A DNA stretch of 64,000 nt, taken from the NCBI GenBank assembly GCA_948467545.1, contig CAOKER010000010.1, positions 1-64,000 on the forward strand, given 5' to 3'. This DNA is from an uncultured Eubacteriales bacterium (GTDB lineage: Bacteria > Bacillota > Clostridia > Oscillospirales > CAG-272). A program made the position numbers and the translations under genes. Positions 54,841 through 64,000 of the stretch are shown here, one piece after another; position 1 is the first letter of the stretch, and every line of letters starts with the position of its first letter. The notes under the pieces are model-generated. The model was not told the DNA's origin. It searched no databases and worked only from the letters and a program-made list of their open reading frames with translations.

Positions 54841-56091
54841 TCAAAACGCTTCGTTAAGGCACTCGATACCGTCTATTCTTATATCGAAGTAAGGAGCGGA
54901 ACGGAATTCGGATTCATGGAAATATCCGTTGATTACAACCTTTGTGTCGGGCGTGTAATCTGCGTCGGTATCAACGTCAGCCATATGGTCATCGGAAAGC
55001 TGATTGCCGTCAACCGTGAATTTTGTAACGTCAAATACATGAAGCGTTCCGTTTTCAAGACTTTCTTTAACTTCTGCGAGCTTTTCGGCTGTACCATCAG
55101 CTGCAACGGCGGTATTGATGTCAGAAAGAACTACGGAATCTGTAGAAATATCTCCTACCCAATCAGTGTCGATTTTGTCTCCGTTCATAGCGCAGTTTAT
55201 GATGTACTGCATGTAGGGAGCCCAGTTAATTGCAGAAGAAATGATAAACGTATTGGGGCATGCATCTACTGTGCTGCCGTTGTACGAAACATTGGGAACG
55301 CCTGCCGCTTGGCATGCTGTCGGAGCGCCCATCGAATCGGCATGCTGCGAGATAAGCTTGCACCCGCTTGAAATAAGAGCGTTTGCCGCTTCTTTCTCAG
55401 CGGCTTCGTTGTACCAGCTTCCGGTAAACTGAACCTTCATGGTTGCCGTCGGGCAGACTGACTGAGCGCCGAGGAAGAAAGAAGTATAACCGGATATAAC
55501 TTCCGCATATGTGTAAGCTCCGACATATCCTATAACAGCATCTGCAGCGGAAAACTTACCGTCTTCAATCATTTCATTGAGCTTGAGTCCTGCCGCGACG
55601 CCTGCAAGATAACGTCCTTCATAAATAGATGCGAATGCGTTATGGTAATTGTCGAGACCTTCTGTGTGAGCTCTTGTACCGGTAGCGTGGCAAAATTCCA
55701 CATTCGGGTATTTCTGAGCTGCCTCTATCATATAGGACTCATGTCCGAAGCTGTCTGCAAATATAAGCGAACAGCCCTGATCTACCAGGTCTTCGCATGC
55801 TTCAAGGCATTCCTGTCCCTCAGGTACATTTGTTTTCAGAATAACCTGAGAATCTGTAAGAGAAAGAGCTTTCTGAGCTTCTTCAACGGCGTTTATAAAG
55901 TTAAGATCGTATGTAGAGTTCTTGTCATGAAGAAAAATGAACCCTACCTTGAATGATTTGTCGCCGTCATCCGCCTTGTCGCCTGTCTCCGCTTCGCCGC
56001 CGGGCGTTTTGGAAGAACAGGATGCTGCCATAACCGCAACAGACGCGATCATGACAAGCGCAAGGGCAATTGAAAATATTTTTTTCAGCAT
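54841..56091 (-). CDS. BMP family nucleoside-binding lipoprotein (BmpA/NupN-like)
   Basis: A 416-residue lipoprotein; ATG has GGAGG nine bases upstream. The signal peptide KKIFSIALALVMIASVAVMA ends in AASC, where the Cys would be lipidated, followed by an Asp/Lys/Glu-rich linker. The binding domain has the BMP family marks: VGFIFLHDKNSTYDLNFINA, LIFADSFGHESYMIEAAQKY, YEGRYLAGVAAGLKLNEMIE and IGYVGAYTYAEVISGYTSFF. Relatives (PnrA, NupN) capture purine nucleosides for the ABC importer encoded downstream. It has its own promoter, and a terminator after it limits read-through. Confidence 0.92.
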   Translation of the reverse strand: MLKKIFSIALALVMIASVAVMAASCSSKTPGGEAETGDKADDGDKSFKVGFIFLHDKNSTYDLNFINAVEEAQKALSLTDSQVILKTNVPEGQECLEACEDLVDQGCSLIFADSFGHESYMIEAAQKYPNVEFCHATGTRAHTEGLDNYHNAFASIYEGRYLAGVAAGLKLNEMIEDGKFSAADAVIGYVGAYTYAEVISGYTSFFLGAQSVCPTATMKVQFTGSWYNEAAEKEAANALISSGCKLISQHADSMGAPTACQAAGVPNVSYNGSTVDACPNTFIISSAINWAPYMQYIINCAMNGDKIDTDWVGDISTDSVVLSDINTAVAADGTAEKLAEVKESLENGTLHVFDVTKFTVDGNQLSDDHMADVDTDADYTPDTKVVINGYFHESEFRSAPYFDIRIDGIECLNEAF

Positions 56092-56282
56092 TTGTTTTAT
56101 CCTCCGTTTTTTACAAATTGTGATGATAATACTGCAGTAACAGCATTAAAATAAATTAACACCGAACAAATACAACATAGATTATGTCGGTATTGCGCAT
56201 GAAGTATTGCGAGTCACACTGACAGAAGATGCATTATCCGATGTAAATATGTACAGCGGCGTAAAAACCGCTTACTGCTTTA

Positions 56283-56311
56283 ATAATACAACTTTTTCAA
56301 GCTTTTGTCAA
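56283..56311 (-). promoter_or_regulatory. Promoter of the BMP lipoprotein gene
   Basis: On the minus strand TTGACA (56311-56306), a 17-base spacer and TATTAT (56288-56283). The leader of about 185 bases includes a GC-rich part (GCAGTAAGCGG ... CCGCTGTAC, about 56249-56274) that could fold. I looked for the conserved loops of a purine riboswitch and did not find them. Confidence 0.85.
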
Positions 56312-56415
56312 CAAAAAGTAAACACTGAAACAATATTTTAAATAGTATATTGTAATTTGTTTTCAAAACAAATAGCGTGCTTGTGTAAAATGACAAGACG
56401 AATGTATAAAAGTAA

Positions 56416-58116
56416 TTAAATTAACTTGAATTGATTTACGTCAAATACACCGAGTGTGGTAAGACGGAGAGAAGGTATTACCGGAAGACTTACAAAGGAC
56501 AATGTCATAAACGGATCTATATTATTGCTTACTCCGAGAGAATGTGCGGCGGAACGGAGATTGTTTATTCGCTCCGCTGTCTCATACGCCGGTAAAAATG
56601 TCATAAGTCCTCCGACGGGAAGATCCAGTTCGGATATTATTTTACCGTCATCGATTACAACCATACCTCCGCGCAGTTCTTTAAGTCTGTTTACGGCGGC
56701 GACCATGTCCGAATCTGATACCCCGGCGACGATTATATTGTGAGAATCGTGCGCGACGGTTGTCGCGACCGCGCCCCGTTTCAGTCCATATCCGGAAAGC
56801 AGAGCCGTTCCTATGTGACCGGTCGCTTTAAACCGTTCGATAACGCTCAGCTTTATTATATCACGGCTTATGTCGACGCCGGGGGCTTTGCCTCCGTTTT
56901 TTGTGATTATCTGCCACGGGGTAAGCTGTATAATATATTCCGGCGTTCGTTTGAGCGCAAAGCTTTCCTCATTAAGCGGGGCGGGATTGACTGTGTTGGT
57001 GATTCTTTCGGAGAGAGCGGAGTCGATTACAGGCGTTTTCCATTCGCTTATGCTCTCAGAAGTTATTAATTCTCCCCCTTTATATACTTTTTCTATTTTT
57101 ACTTTTTGGAGGTTGCTTATTAGTACAATGTCAGCCTTATATCCCGGAGCGATGGCGCCCGTATCTTTTAATCCGAATCGCTGTGCTGCGCCGAATGATG
57201 CTACAGCATATGCCGTTTCGGGCTTTATTCCGAACTGAATTGCGCGCCGAATGATGTGGTCTATATGGCCTTCTTCAATTATGTCGGAGGGGTGCTTGTC
57301 ATCGCATGAAAAGACGCATCTTCCGGGATATTTGTTCAGTACGGGAATCAGAGCTTCGAGATTTTTGCAGGCGGTACCTTCACGTATCATAATCCATTGA
57401 CCGCGCCTAAGCTTCTCGAAAGCTTCCTCCGAGGTGGTACACTCGTGATCTGAGCTTATTCCCGCGGCGCAGTATGCTGACAGCTGAGGACCTGCAAGAC
57501 CGGGAGCATGTCCGTCAATTTTCTTGTCAAATTCGGCTGCGGCGGAAATTTTTGCAAGGACTTCTTCGTCGGCGGAAAGCACGCCCGGATAATTCATCAT
57601 TTCGGCAAGTCCGAGTACGCGCTCATTTTTCATATACTTTTTTATTTCCGTATGTTTAAGTACGGCGCCTGTTTCATCTACATAGCTTGCAGGAACGCAG
57701 GAGGGAATCATAAAGAATATATCTATCGGAAGGTTTTCAGTTGCCGCAAGCATGTAATCGATTCCGTCCGTGCCTGCGACATTTGCAAGCTCGTGAGGAT
57801 CTGTGATGATTGCCGAGGTACCGTGCAGAGCCGTGATTTTAGAAAATTCTGACGGTGATATAAAAGTGCTTTCAAGATGAATATGTCCGTCTATAAATCC
57901 CGGCACGGCATAATTTCCGCCGGCGTCCTCAACCGCTTCCGCTTCCGCATTGTCCGGCGCATGGGAATCCGCAATATATCCGTTTACTACCGATATATTG
58001 GATTTTTCAAATTCGCCTGTAAACACATTGAGCGCCATGCAGTTCTTAATGAGAAGATCGGCTTTTTTTCGTCCGACGGCGGTTTCTATGCAGTCTTTGA
58101 TATTTTTTCTTTTCAT
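56416..58116 (-). CDS. ade: Adenine deaminase
   Basis: A 566-residue amidohydrolase that converts adenine to hypoxanthine and ammonia in purine salvage. N-terminal marks are NCMALNVFTGEFEKSNISV and VPGFIDGHIHLESTFISPSE (metal-binding His-x-His). Further on come DPHELANVAGTDGI, KIDGHAPGLAGPQLSAYCAA with SSDHECTTSEEA, and FSCDDKHPSDI. The C-terminal adenine-deaminase domain has VAHDSHNIIVAGVSDSDMV. The length is typical. It is followed by the nucleoside importer genes, so imported purines are probably fed to it after phosphorolysis. Confidence 0.94.
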   Translation of the reverse strand: MKRKNIKDCIETAVGRKKADLLIKNCMALNVFTGEFEKSNISVVNGYIADSHAPDNAEAEAVEDAGGNYAVPGFIDGHIHLESTFISPSEFSKITALHGTSAIITDPHELANVAGTDGIDYMLAATENLPIDIFFMIPSCVPASYVDETGAVLKHTEIKKYMKNERVLGLAEMMNYPGVLSADEEVLAKISAAAEFDKKIDGHAPGLAGPQLSAYCAAGISSDHECTTSEEAFEKLRRGQWIMIREGTACKNLEALIPVLNKYPGRCVFSCDDKHPSDIIEEGHIDHIIRRAIQFGIKPETAYAVASFGAAQRFGLKDTGAIAPGYKADIVLISNLQKVKIEKVYKGGELITSESISEWKTPVIDSALSERITNTVNPAPLNEESFALKRTPEYIIQLTPWQIITKNGGKAPGVDISRDIIKLSVIERFKATGHIGTALLSGYGLKRGAVATTVAHDSHNIIVAGVSDSDMVAAVNRLKELRGGMVVIDDGKIISELDLPVGGLMTFLPAYETAERINNLRSAAHSLGVSNNIDPFMTLSFVSLPVIPSLRLTTLGVFDVNQFKLI

Positions 58117-58171
58117 GTGTATATCAATCCTTTACCGAAAATTTGAAGTCTGTATTTATGGTCCGACCGAT

Positions 58172-58313
58172 ATTATACCATAATTTGCGGTCAAACCGCA
58201 ATGCTTTGTGGCTTTGCTTGGTACAATCGCTGTCTGTGACAGCGAAACAAAACTTGCTGATCGAAAGGCTTTGGCTTTGAAGTTATTGTATCACAAATTT
58301 ACGGTTTATTCAA
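58172..58313 (-). promoter_or_regulatory. Two candidate promoters of ade
   Basis: Distal: TTGAAT (58313-58308), 17-base spacer, TACAAT (58290-58285). Proximal: TTGCGG (58201-58196), 18-base spacer, extended -10 TGGTATAAT (TATAAT at 58177-58172). Between them CGCTGTCACAGACAGCG and TTGCGG-TTTGA-CCGCAA can form hairpins; the second overlaps the proximal -35 and may be an operator. The remaining sequence up to 58,457 is AT-rich and should contain the promoter of the LRR protein gene. Confidence 0.65.
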
Positions 58314-58457
58314 TGCCGTTTAAGGTAAAAATTTATTTCAGTTTGAAATTATATAAATTTTATTGACACAATAACACATAATATTTTATAATTAATTAAT
58401 AATTAAAAACAATTTTATAAAAATAAAATATCAACTGATTTGAAAGGAAGTTATTGG

Positions 58458-61400
58458 ATGAAAGGGAGCAAAAAGATTTTATCACTGTTTGTTGCCTCTG
58501 TGATTATGTTTACGTCGCTGCGACTGACGGAGATAACGGCGGCGGACAGTTTTTTTAGCGGTTCTTATACTTATACAGTAGGTGAAAAAAACGAAGCGAC
58601 GATAACAGCGTATAACGGAAATTCCTATTATGTTGACGTTCCGGAGGAAATCGACGGATATAAGGTTACGGCAATAGGCTTGTATGCGTTTGAGGAAAAA
58701 TCTGTGCGGAGTGTGACATTGCCCGATACGGTTGTTTCCATAGGATATGGCGCGTTTCGGGACTGTAAATTTCTTTCACAAATAGAAATGTCGGGCGGTA
58801 TTACAGCAATTGATGGATCCGCGTTCAGCGGTTGTACTTCTTTGACAGACATAACGATTCCAGACAGTGTTACGACAATAGGAGACGGAGCTTTTGAACG
58901 TTGTACTTATTTGAAAAATGTAAAGCTGTCAAAAAATCTTGCATATTTGGGCGGCGGAGCGTTCGGAGAGACGGCGATAGAGAGCATCGAGATACCGAAG
59001 TCGCTTGACGAGTGCGGAGCTTGGTTTAAATATGATTGTGAAATTAACGGAACAACGTATAGCTCGATAAGCTGCGGACCGTTCTGTTTCTGTGATAGCT
59101 TGAAAAATGTTGCTTTTGAGACGGGAGTTACTAAGATACCGCGGTATTTATTTGCCGGATGTACAGGGCTTGAGGAGATAACCGTGCCTGACACGGTGAC
59201 GGTGATTGAATGTGAAGCTTTTAATGACTGCCTGAGTCTGAAAAGCGCTGCAATCGGGAATGCCGTTACGGAGATTCAAGACAGTGTTTTCGGGTGGTGC
59301 ATATCTTTGACAGACATAACGATTCCCGACAGCGTTACGACAATAGGTGAGAATGCGTTTGATAATTGTATCTCTTTGAAAAGCGTAAAGCTGTCAAAAA
59401 ATCTTGCACATTTGGGCGGCGGAGCGTTCGGAGCGACGGCGATAGAGAGCATCGAGATACCGAAGTCGCTTGACGAGTGCGGAGCTTGGTTTAAATATGA
59501 TTGTGAAATTAACGGAACAACGTATAGCTCGATAAGCTGCGGACCGTTCTGTTTCTGTGATAGCTTGAAAAATGTTGCTTTTGAGACGGGAGTTACTAAG
59601 ATACCGCGGTATTTATTTGCCGGATGTACAGGGCTTGAGGAGATAACCGTGCCTGACACGGTGACGGTGATTGAATATGAAGCTTTTAATGACTGCCTGG
59701 GTCTGAAAAGCGCTGCAATCGGGAATGCCGTTACGGAGATTCAAGACAGTGCTTTCGGGTGGTGCATATCTTTGACGGACATAACAATACCCGACAGTGT
59801 TACGTCAATAGGACACTCTGTATTCAATCAGTGTACGTCCCTGCCGAAAGTAACATTGCCCGACAGTGTTGCGTCGGTCGGAGAAAGTGTATTTGAAAAC
59901 TGCACGTCGCTTGAGAGTATAAATTTACCGAATGCGATTTCGCTTATAACTATGTCGATGTTTCAAGGCTGTTCAGCTCTTAAAACAGTCGAGCTGCCGT
60001 CATCCGTTTCGGAGATAGACGTTTCCGCATTTGAGAGCTGTACGGCGCTTGAAAGCGTCACCTTCAAAGACGGCAAAGCTTCGCTTGCGACGATAGGTTA
60101 CAGCGCGTTCCGCGGCTGTACGGCGCTTAAAGAAGCTCCGCTTCCTGAAACGGTTGTCGAAATAGACGGGAATGCGTTTGAAAACTGTACTTCGCTTATA
60201 AGAGCATATATTCCGCGGTCGAAAATGACAATAGGTTCCGGAGCGTTCAAAGGTTGTTCATCCTTGAGCGACCTGAAATTCTCCGATTACAGCATTGCGG
60301 CGGTAAAAAGCGATACTTTTATGGACTGTCGGGGACTTGAGGAGGTTATACTGCCCAAAGGACTTGCGGCAATCGACAGTCAGGCGTTCAGAAACGATAC
60401 TTCACTTACGTCCGTCACAATTCCGGAATCCGTTATAAGCATTGACGGTACGGCATTTTCCTATCCTGAAAGGACAACTGTTTACGGCGTAGCGGGCAGC
60501 TACGCGGAAGTCTTTGCAGGCGAGGGCGGATTTAAATTTAACGGCGTCGGAATTGAGGCCGAGGGAATAGCTCCGTCGAACGGTGTTGAAAGTATAATCT
60601 TAGACGTCGGCGAGATGTATCGCGCGGAATTTGAGTGTTATCCCGAAAACACGACCGATATTATTACTTTAACGTCATCCTCAAACAGCGTGACTGTAAA
60701 CATGCACAATATATATGCGGAATATTCCGGAAACGCAGTTGTGACGGCGTGTGCAAGCAGCGGCGTGACATGCGAGTTGTACGTTCATGTACGCGGCGTT
60801 GAAAAAATTTCCGTTACGACTACCGCCGACAAGCCGACATATATGCTCGGTGAAGAAATTGACAGAACGGGGTTTTCGGTCTGGGTTATCTATGACGACG
60901 GTTCGTTCAGGGAAATTACCGATTATGTAATAAGCGGCTTTGACAGCTCTGCGGAGGGAGTTTGTCCCGTTACGGTTTCGTGGACGACGGCGAACGGTTA
61001 TACATATGAAACTATTCTGGAGGTTTTGATAGTTGATCCCTCTCCAAAGCTTACCGGAATTTATATAAAGACGCTGCCCGAAAAACGCGAATACGGTCTC
61101 AGAGAAACGCTTGATCTGACGGGAATGACGGTTGAAGGAACCTATACCGACGGTTCTGTCAAAGTAATTCCGCTGTCGGAATACACTGTAAACGGATATA
61201 ATGCTCTGAAAAACGGAATTCAGACGATAACAGTTTCCTGCGGCGGTTTTTCGGATACGTTTACCGTTGCGGTAGGACAAGGCTTTGACGAATGCATACA
61301 TACGAATACGACGCATTATGACGCCGTTGCGTCTACCTGCAGGATACACGGTCATGCTGCGTATACGGTTTGCGACGAATGCGGAGAGGTGATTGAAGGT

Positions 61401-62399
61401 TCGGACGCAGAGCTTCCTTTGTCCGATCATACCGGAGGCGAGGCAACCTGTAATAAGCGGGCGGTGTGCGCAGCCTGCGGCGAGGAGTACGGACAATCAG
61501 ACAGCCTGAATCACGCGGGAGGCATAGAAGTGAGAAATTCCGTTTCCGCGTCCTGTGGCGCGGACGGGTATACCGGTGATACATATTGTAAGGGCTGCGG
61601 TCAAAAGATTATGACAGGCGCCGTCATTTCGGCGACCGGTGAACACAACTATATAGAAAAAGCAAGCATAGAGTATCTGAAATCTCCGGCTTCCTCCGAT
61701 AGAAAAGCGGTATATTACAAGAGCTGTTCCGTTTGCGGAAAAAAATCTTCGGAAACCTTTGAATACGGTGAAAAGCTTCCGGAGGACGGTTCGGCACGCA
61801 TTGCGGTTGAGAGCAAAACCGTTTTGAAGGGTACGGAATTTACCGTCTCTGTTGTTATAGAAAACAATCCGGGCTTTGCATATTTGGAATTAACTCCGAC
61901 ATATTCGGACAGTCTTACACTTGTGGGTGTGAAGAACGGCGGGCTTATCGGTGATCTTACGCAGGGAAAGCAATACGTTTGGGTTGCGGATAACGATGTT
62001 TACGGCGCCGGGACGCTGATGACGTTTACGTTTACAACGGCGGACAGTATCGGCGCAGGCAGTTATGAAGTGGGCTTTGTATTGAGAAGCTGTGTAAATT
62101 ATGACGAGCAGAATGTGAATATTTCGATTGTGAACGGTACGGTGGAAGTTGTTGATTTCACATACGGAGACGCGAACGGAGACCGGGCGGTAAACGGGCA
62201 GGATGTTGTGCGGATTAAAAAATATCTTGCAAATTATGATTACGAAACACAGACGTCTGCCGTAGGCATCAATGCGGGAGCAGACGCAAACGGCGACGGC
62301 AGCATTAACGGACAGGATGTTGTACGGCTTAAAAAATACTTGGCTAATTACGATTATGAGACAAATACCTCTACGATCGTACTTGGGCCGCAAAACTAA
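58458..62399 (+). CDS. Secreted leucine-rich repeat protein with cohesin-like and dockerin modules
   Basis: 1313 residues from ATG 58458 (AAAGGAAG eight bases upstream). A signal peptide (KKILSLFVASVIMFTSL) precedes about 20 BspA-type repeats of the form SLTDITIPDSVTTIGDGAF (residues about 70-680). Then follow Ig-like segments (GVESIILDVGEMYRAEFECY, GIYIKTLPEKREYGLRETLD), a Cys-rich region with paired CxxC motifs (YTVCDECGEVIEGSDAELPL), a cohesin-like domain (ESKTVLKGTEFTVSVVIENN) and a C-terminal type I dockerin with two calcium loops (DANGDRAVNGQD, DANGDGSINGQD). It is secreted; no LPxTG or S-layer anchor was found. It likely mediates adhesion or joins a surface complex through the dockerin. 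Confidence 0.9.
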   Translation: MKGSKKILSLFVASVIMFTSLRLTEITAADSFFSGSYTYTVGEKNEATITAYNGNSYYVDVPEEIDGYKVTAIGLYAFEEKSVRSVTLPDTVVSIGYGAFRDCKFLSQIEMSGGITAIDGSAFSGCTSLTDITIPDSVTTIGDGAFERCTYLKNVKLSKNLAYLGGGAFGETAIESIEIPKSLDECGAWFKYDCEINGTTYSSISCGPFCFCDSLKNVAFETGVTKIPRYLFAGCTGLEEITVPDTVTVIECEAFNDCLSLKSAAIGNAVTEIQDSVFGWCISLTDITIPDSVTTIGENAFDNCISLKSVKLSKNLAHLGGGAFGATAIESIEIPKSLDECGAWFKYDCEINGTTYSSISCGPFCFCDSLKNVAFETGVTKIPRYLFAGCTGLEEITVPDTVTVIEYEAFNDCLGLKSAAIGNAVTEIQDSAFGWCISLTDITIPDSVTSIGHSVFNQCTSLPKVTLPDSVASVGESVFENCTSLESINLPNAISLITMSMFQGCSALKTVELPSSVSEIDVSAFESCTALESVTFKDGKASLATIGYSAFRGCTALKEAPLPETVVEIDGNAFENCTSLIRAYIPRSKMTIGSGAFKGCSSLSDLKFSDYSIAAVKSDTFMDCRGLEEVILPKGLAAIDSQAFRNDTSLTSVTIPESVISIDGTAFSYPERTTVYGVAGSYAEVFAGEGGFKFNGVGIEAEGIAPSNGVESIILDVGEMYRAEFECYPENTTDIITLTSSSNSVTVNMHNIYAEYSGNAVVTACASSGVTCELYVHVRGVEKISVTTTADKPTYMLGEEIDRTGFSVWVIYDDGSFREITDYVISGFDSSAEGVCPVTVSWTTANGYTYETILEVLIVDPSPKLTGIYIKTLPEKREYGLRETLDLTGMTVEGTYTDGSVKVIPLSEYTVNGYNALKNGIQTITVSCGGFSDTFTVAVGQGFDECIHTNTTHYDAVASTCRIHGHAAYTVCDECGEVIEGSDAELPLSDHTGGEATCNKRAVCAACGEEYGQSDSLNHAGGIEVRNSVSASCGADGYTGDTYCKGCGQKIMTGAVISATGEHNYIEKASIEYLKSPASSDRKAVYYKSCSVCGKKSSETFEYGEKLPEDGSARIAVESKTVLKGTEFTVSVVIENNPGFAYLELTPTYSDSLTLVGVKNGGLIGDLTQGKQYVWVADNDVYGAGTLMTFTFTTADSIGAGSYEVGFVLRSCVNYDEQNVNISIVNGTVEVVDFTYGDANGDRAVNGQDVVRIKKYLANYDYETQTSAVGINAGADANGDGSINGQDVVRLKKYLANYDYETNTSTIVLGPQN
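58848..59777 (+). repeat. Two tandem 465-bp copies inside the LRR gene
   Basis: 58848-59312 and 59313-59777 align at a constant offset of 465 bases (155 codons). About 400 bases from 58920 on are nearly identical, while the first 70 are diverged. The length is an exact number of codons, so the frame is kept and six or so LRR units are added. Near-identity indicates a recent duplication or ongoing gene conversion. Confidence 0.93.
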
Positions 62400-62411
62400 G
62401 GGGGTATAGAC

Positions 62412-63944
62412 TTGAAACGAGCCTTGTCAGTTATGCTTTGTTTGATACTCATGGTAATGTCGGTAAATTGGACGACAGTTTTTTCGTCAGCGTCGGAAGT
62501 GCCGTCCGTTATTTGCGAAAGCAGGGAATGCGTTCCCGGCGATACTGTTACGGTGGACGTGAACTTGATAAATAATCCGGGAATTATGTATTTGGAGATA
62601 ACGCCCGTATATTCTTCCGAGCTTGGTGCTCCGACTGTTCGGAACGGCTCCGTTATTTCGGATTTGACAATGGGCAAACAGTATATCTGGACGGCGGACA
62701 ACGATATAAATGCAAACGGTACGCTCGTAACTTTGACTTTTACCGTTGACGAATCGGTTGCGCCGGGGGACTATTCCGTAGGTTTTATCTTCCGTTCGGC
62801 CTATAATTACAATGAAGCTTCGGTTTCTTTCACCGTGATACCGGCGATTGTCAGCGTAAAAGAAAAACCTGTTCCCGTTACCGGTTTGGAGCTTGATAAA
62901 AAGGCGGCACGGGTTGAAACGGGTGACGAAACTCTGACCTTGATTCCGATATTTTATCCGGATGCGGCGACCGATAAAAATCTGAGGTGGAGCAGTTCCG
63001 ATGACAGCGTTGCGGCTGTTTCCGGCGGCGTGGTAAGGCTGCTCAAAAAGGGAGTGGTGACAATTACCGCGGAGACGGAAGACGGCGGTTATACGGCTTC
63101 CTGTATTGTTACAATCAGCTGCTCTCATCGCATGGGTACGGATTATCCGTCCGAAGCTTCTACCTGTACTAAGCACGGTCATGCGGCGTACACGGTCTGC
63201 GGCGAATGCGGAGAGGTGATTGACGGCTCGGACGCTGAGCTTCCTCTGGCCGAACATACCGGAGGCGAGGCGGCTTGTAATAAGCGGGCGGTTTGCGCAG
63301 CCTGCGGTGCTGAATACGGAGATATCGATTCAAAGAATCATAAGAATATAGAATTTCGCGGCGAAAAGCCTGCTACCGCTGCCGAGGCGGGCAATATTAA
63401 TTATTATTTCTGTAAAGACTGCGGAAAATGTTTTTCGGAAGAAAATTGTACGGAAGAAATCAGCAAAGAAAGCACCTTGATTGATAAGCTTGCTCCGGAA
63501 ATAATTGAAGGCGTGGGTTTAAAGGTCGGCGAAGGCTCTGCGGCGGAGCTGTCGTTTAAATCTAACGCAGCCTTTGACGATTTCATCCGGGTTGAGCTTA
63601 ACGGTAAAACTCTTGATGAAAACAGCTATACGGTGCATGAAGGCAGCATCGTTGTTAAGCTCAATTCCGAATACGTTGCCTCATTGCTTGCGGGAGAGTA
63701 TACTTTAGGGATTATATCGGTGAGCGGTACGGCTTCTGCCGTTTTTACCGTAACGCCAAATAAACTTTCGATTATCGGCGATGTTAACGGCGACGGAAGA
63801 ATGGATACCAAGGATATTGTCCGACTTATGAAGAAAATATCCGGACAGGATGTAACTGTTACGGACGCTGATATCAACGGCGACGGCAGAGTTGATGCAA
63901 AGGATATTGTAAGGCTTATGAAAATGATTGCCGCGGCAGATTAA
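62412..63944 (+). CDS. Secreted cohesin-like, Big2 and dockerin protein
   Basis: 510 residues from a TTG start at 62412 (GGGGG eight bases upstream, 12 bases after the LRR gene stop). Signal peptide KRALSVMLCLILMVMSVN. Then a cohesin-like domain (CVPGDTVTVDVNLINNPGIM, ITPVYSSELGAPTVRNGSVI), a Big2-type Ig domain (VTGLELDKKAARVETGDETL, LRWSSSDDSVAAVSGG), Cys-rich repeats almost identical to those of the LRR protein, an undefined beta-rich domain, and a C-terminal dockerin (DVNGDGRMDTKDIVRLMKKI, DINGDGRVDAKDIVRLMKMI). It shares modules with its neighbour in a different order and is probably co-transcribed with it. The partner for either docking module is unknown. Confidence 0.9.
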   Translation: MKRALSVMLCLILMVMSVNWTTVFSSASEVPSVICESRECVPGDTVTVDVNLINNPGIMYLEITPVYSSELGAPTVRNGSVISDLTMGKQYIWTADNDINANGTLVTLTFTVDESVAPGDYSVGFIFRSAYNYNEASVSFTVIPAIVSVKEKPVPVTGLELDKKAARVETGDETLTLIPIFYPDAATDKNLRWSSSDDSVAAVSGGVVRLLKKGVVTITAETEDGGYTASCIVTISCSHRMGTDYPSEASTCTKHGHAAYTVCGECGEVIDGSDAELPLAEHTGGEAACNKRAVCAACGAEYGDIDSKNHKNIEFRGEKPATAAEAGNINYYFCKDCGKCFSEENCTEEISKESTLIDKLAPEIIEGVGLKVGEGSAAELSFKSNAAFDDFIRVELNGKTLDENSYTVHEGSIVVKLNSEYVASLLAGEYTLGIISVSGTASAVFTVTPNKLSIIGDVNGDGRMDTKDIVRLMKKISGQDVTVTDADINGDGRVDAKDIVRLMKMIAAAD

Positions 63945-64000
63945 TCCGTTGGAAGTTTTGATAAATATATCGTTAGAAACAATCGAGGACAAATTGGAAC

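Noticed and set aside
56092-56415. Purine riboswitch upstream of the nucleoside importer
   Set aside because: The paired loops and the conserved core expected for the purine riboswitch are not present in either leader (BMP gene or ade).

Overview
The window reads as a Firmicutes (Clostridia) chromosome, most likely a gut species. Reasons: a spoIIR sporulation gene, Gram-positive style Shine-Dalgarno (SD) sites and sigma-A promoters, BspA-type leucine-rich repeat and cohesin/dockerin surface proteins, and mobile elements of the kind common in gut Clostridia. No rRNA or CRISPR array is visible.

Bases 1 to about 25,280 are a mosaic accessory island ending at a tRNA-Ser(CGA) gene on the minus strand. 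From left to right it holds: a serine recombinase cut by the window edge with a small TnpW-like partner; an array of large hairpins; a MATE transporter fused to a cytidylate-kinase-like domain behind a transcription attenuator; remnants of a MobT-type mobilizable element (decayed RepA, truncated serine recombinase, TnpW, MobT relaxase, HTH protein, frameshifted sigma factor); a TetR-controlled FMN-binding/flavodoxin operon; an AAA/DUF4143 ATPase; a Type III restriction-modification pair; a broken sigma-like/DUF6076 operon; and a tyrosine-integrase element with RepA-like ATPase, MobC, relaxase overlapping a membrane protein, Xis and integrase. Several island genes carry single-base nonsense or frameshift changes, so much of it looks like decaying cargo.

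From 25.3 kb on the sequence is chromosomal backbone. An F1Fo ATP synthase operon (atpB-E-F-A-G-D-C, minus strand) sits behind a cation/proton antiporter and shares its promoter. It has no atpH; instead AtpA carries an N-terminal segment resembling the C-terminal domain of the delta subunit. This is the most unusual thing I see. Next come a YgiQ radical-SAM protein, spoIIR, a LytTR response regulator divergent from two ABC exporters (with a 21-bp-spaced direct repeat at the exporter promoter), a GH27 alpha-galactosidase, a TetR regulator with membrane proteins, DUF3842, a candidate structured RNA, a CapD-type sugar-nucleotide dehydratase and an MFS/OPA transporter.

Bases 50.9-58.1 kb form a purine-nucleoside scavenging block: a BMP lipoprotein, an ABC ATPase and two permeases, with adenine deaminase upstream. 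The window ends with two tandem secreted proteins that each combine a cohesin-like module with a dockerin. The first also has a long leucine-rich repeat region containing a recent 465-bp tandem duplication.
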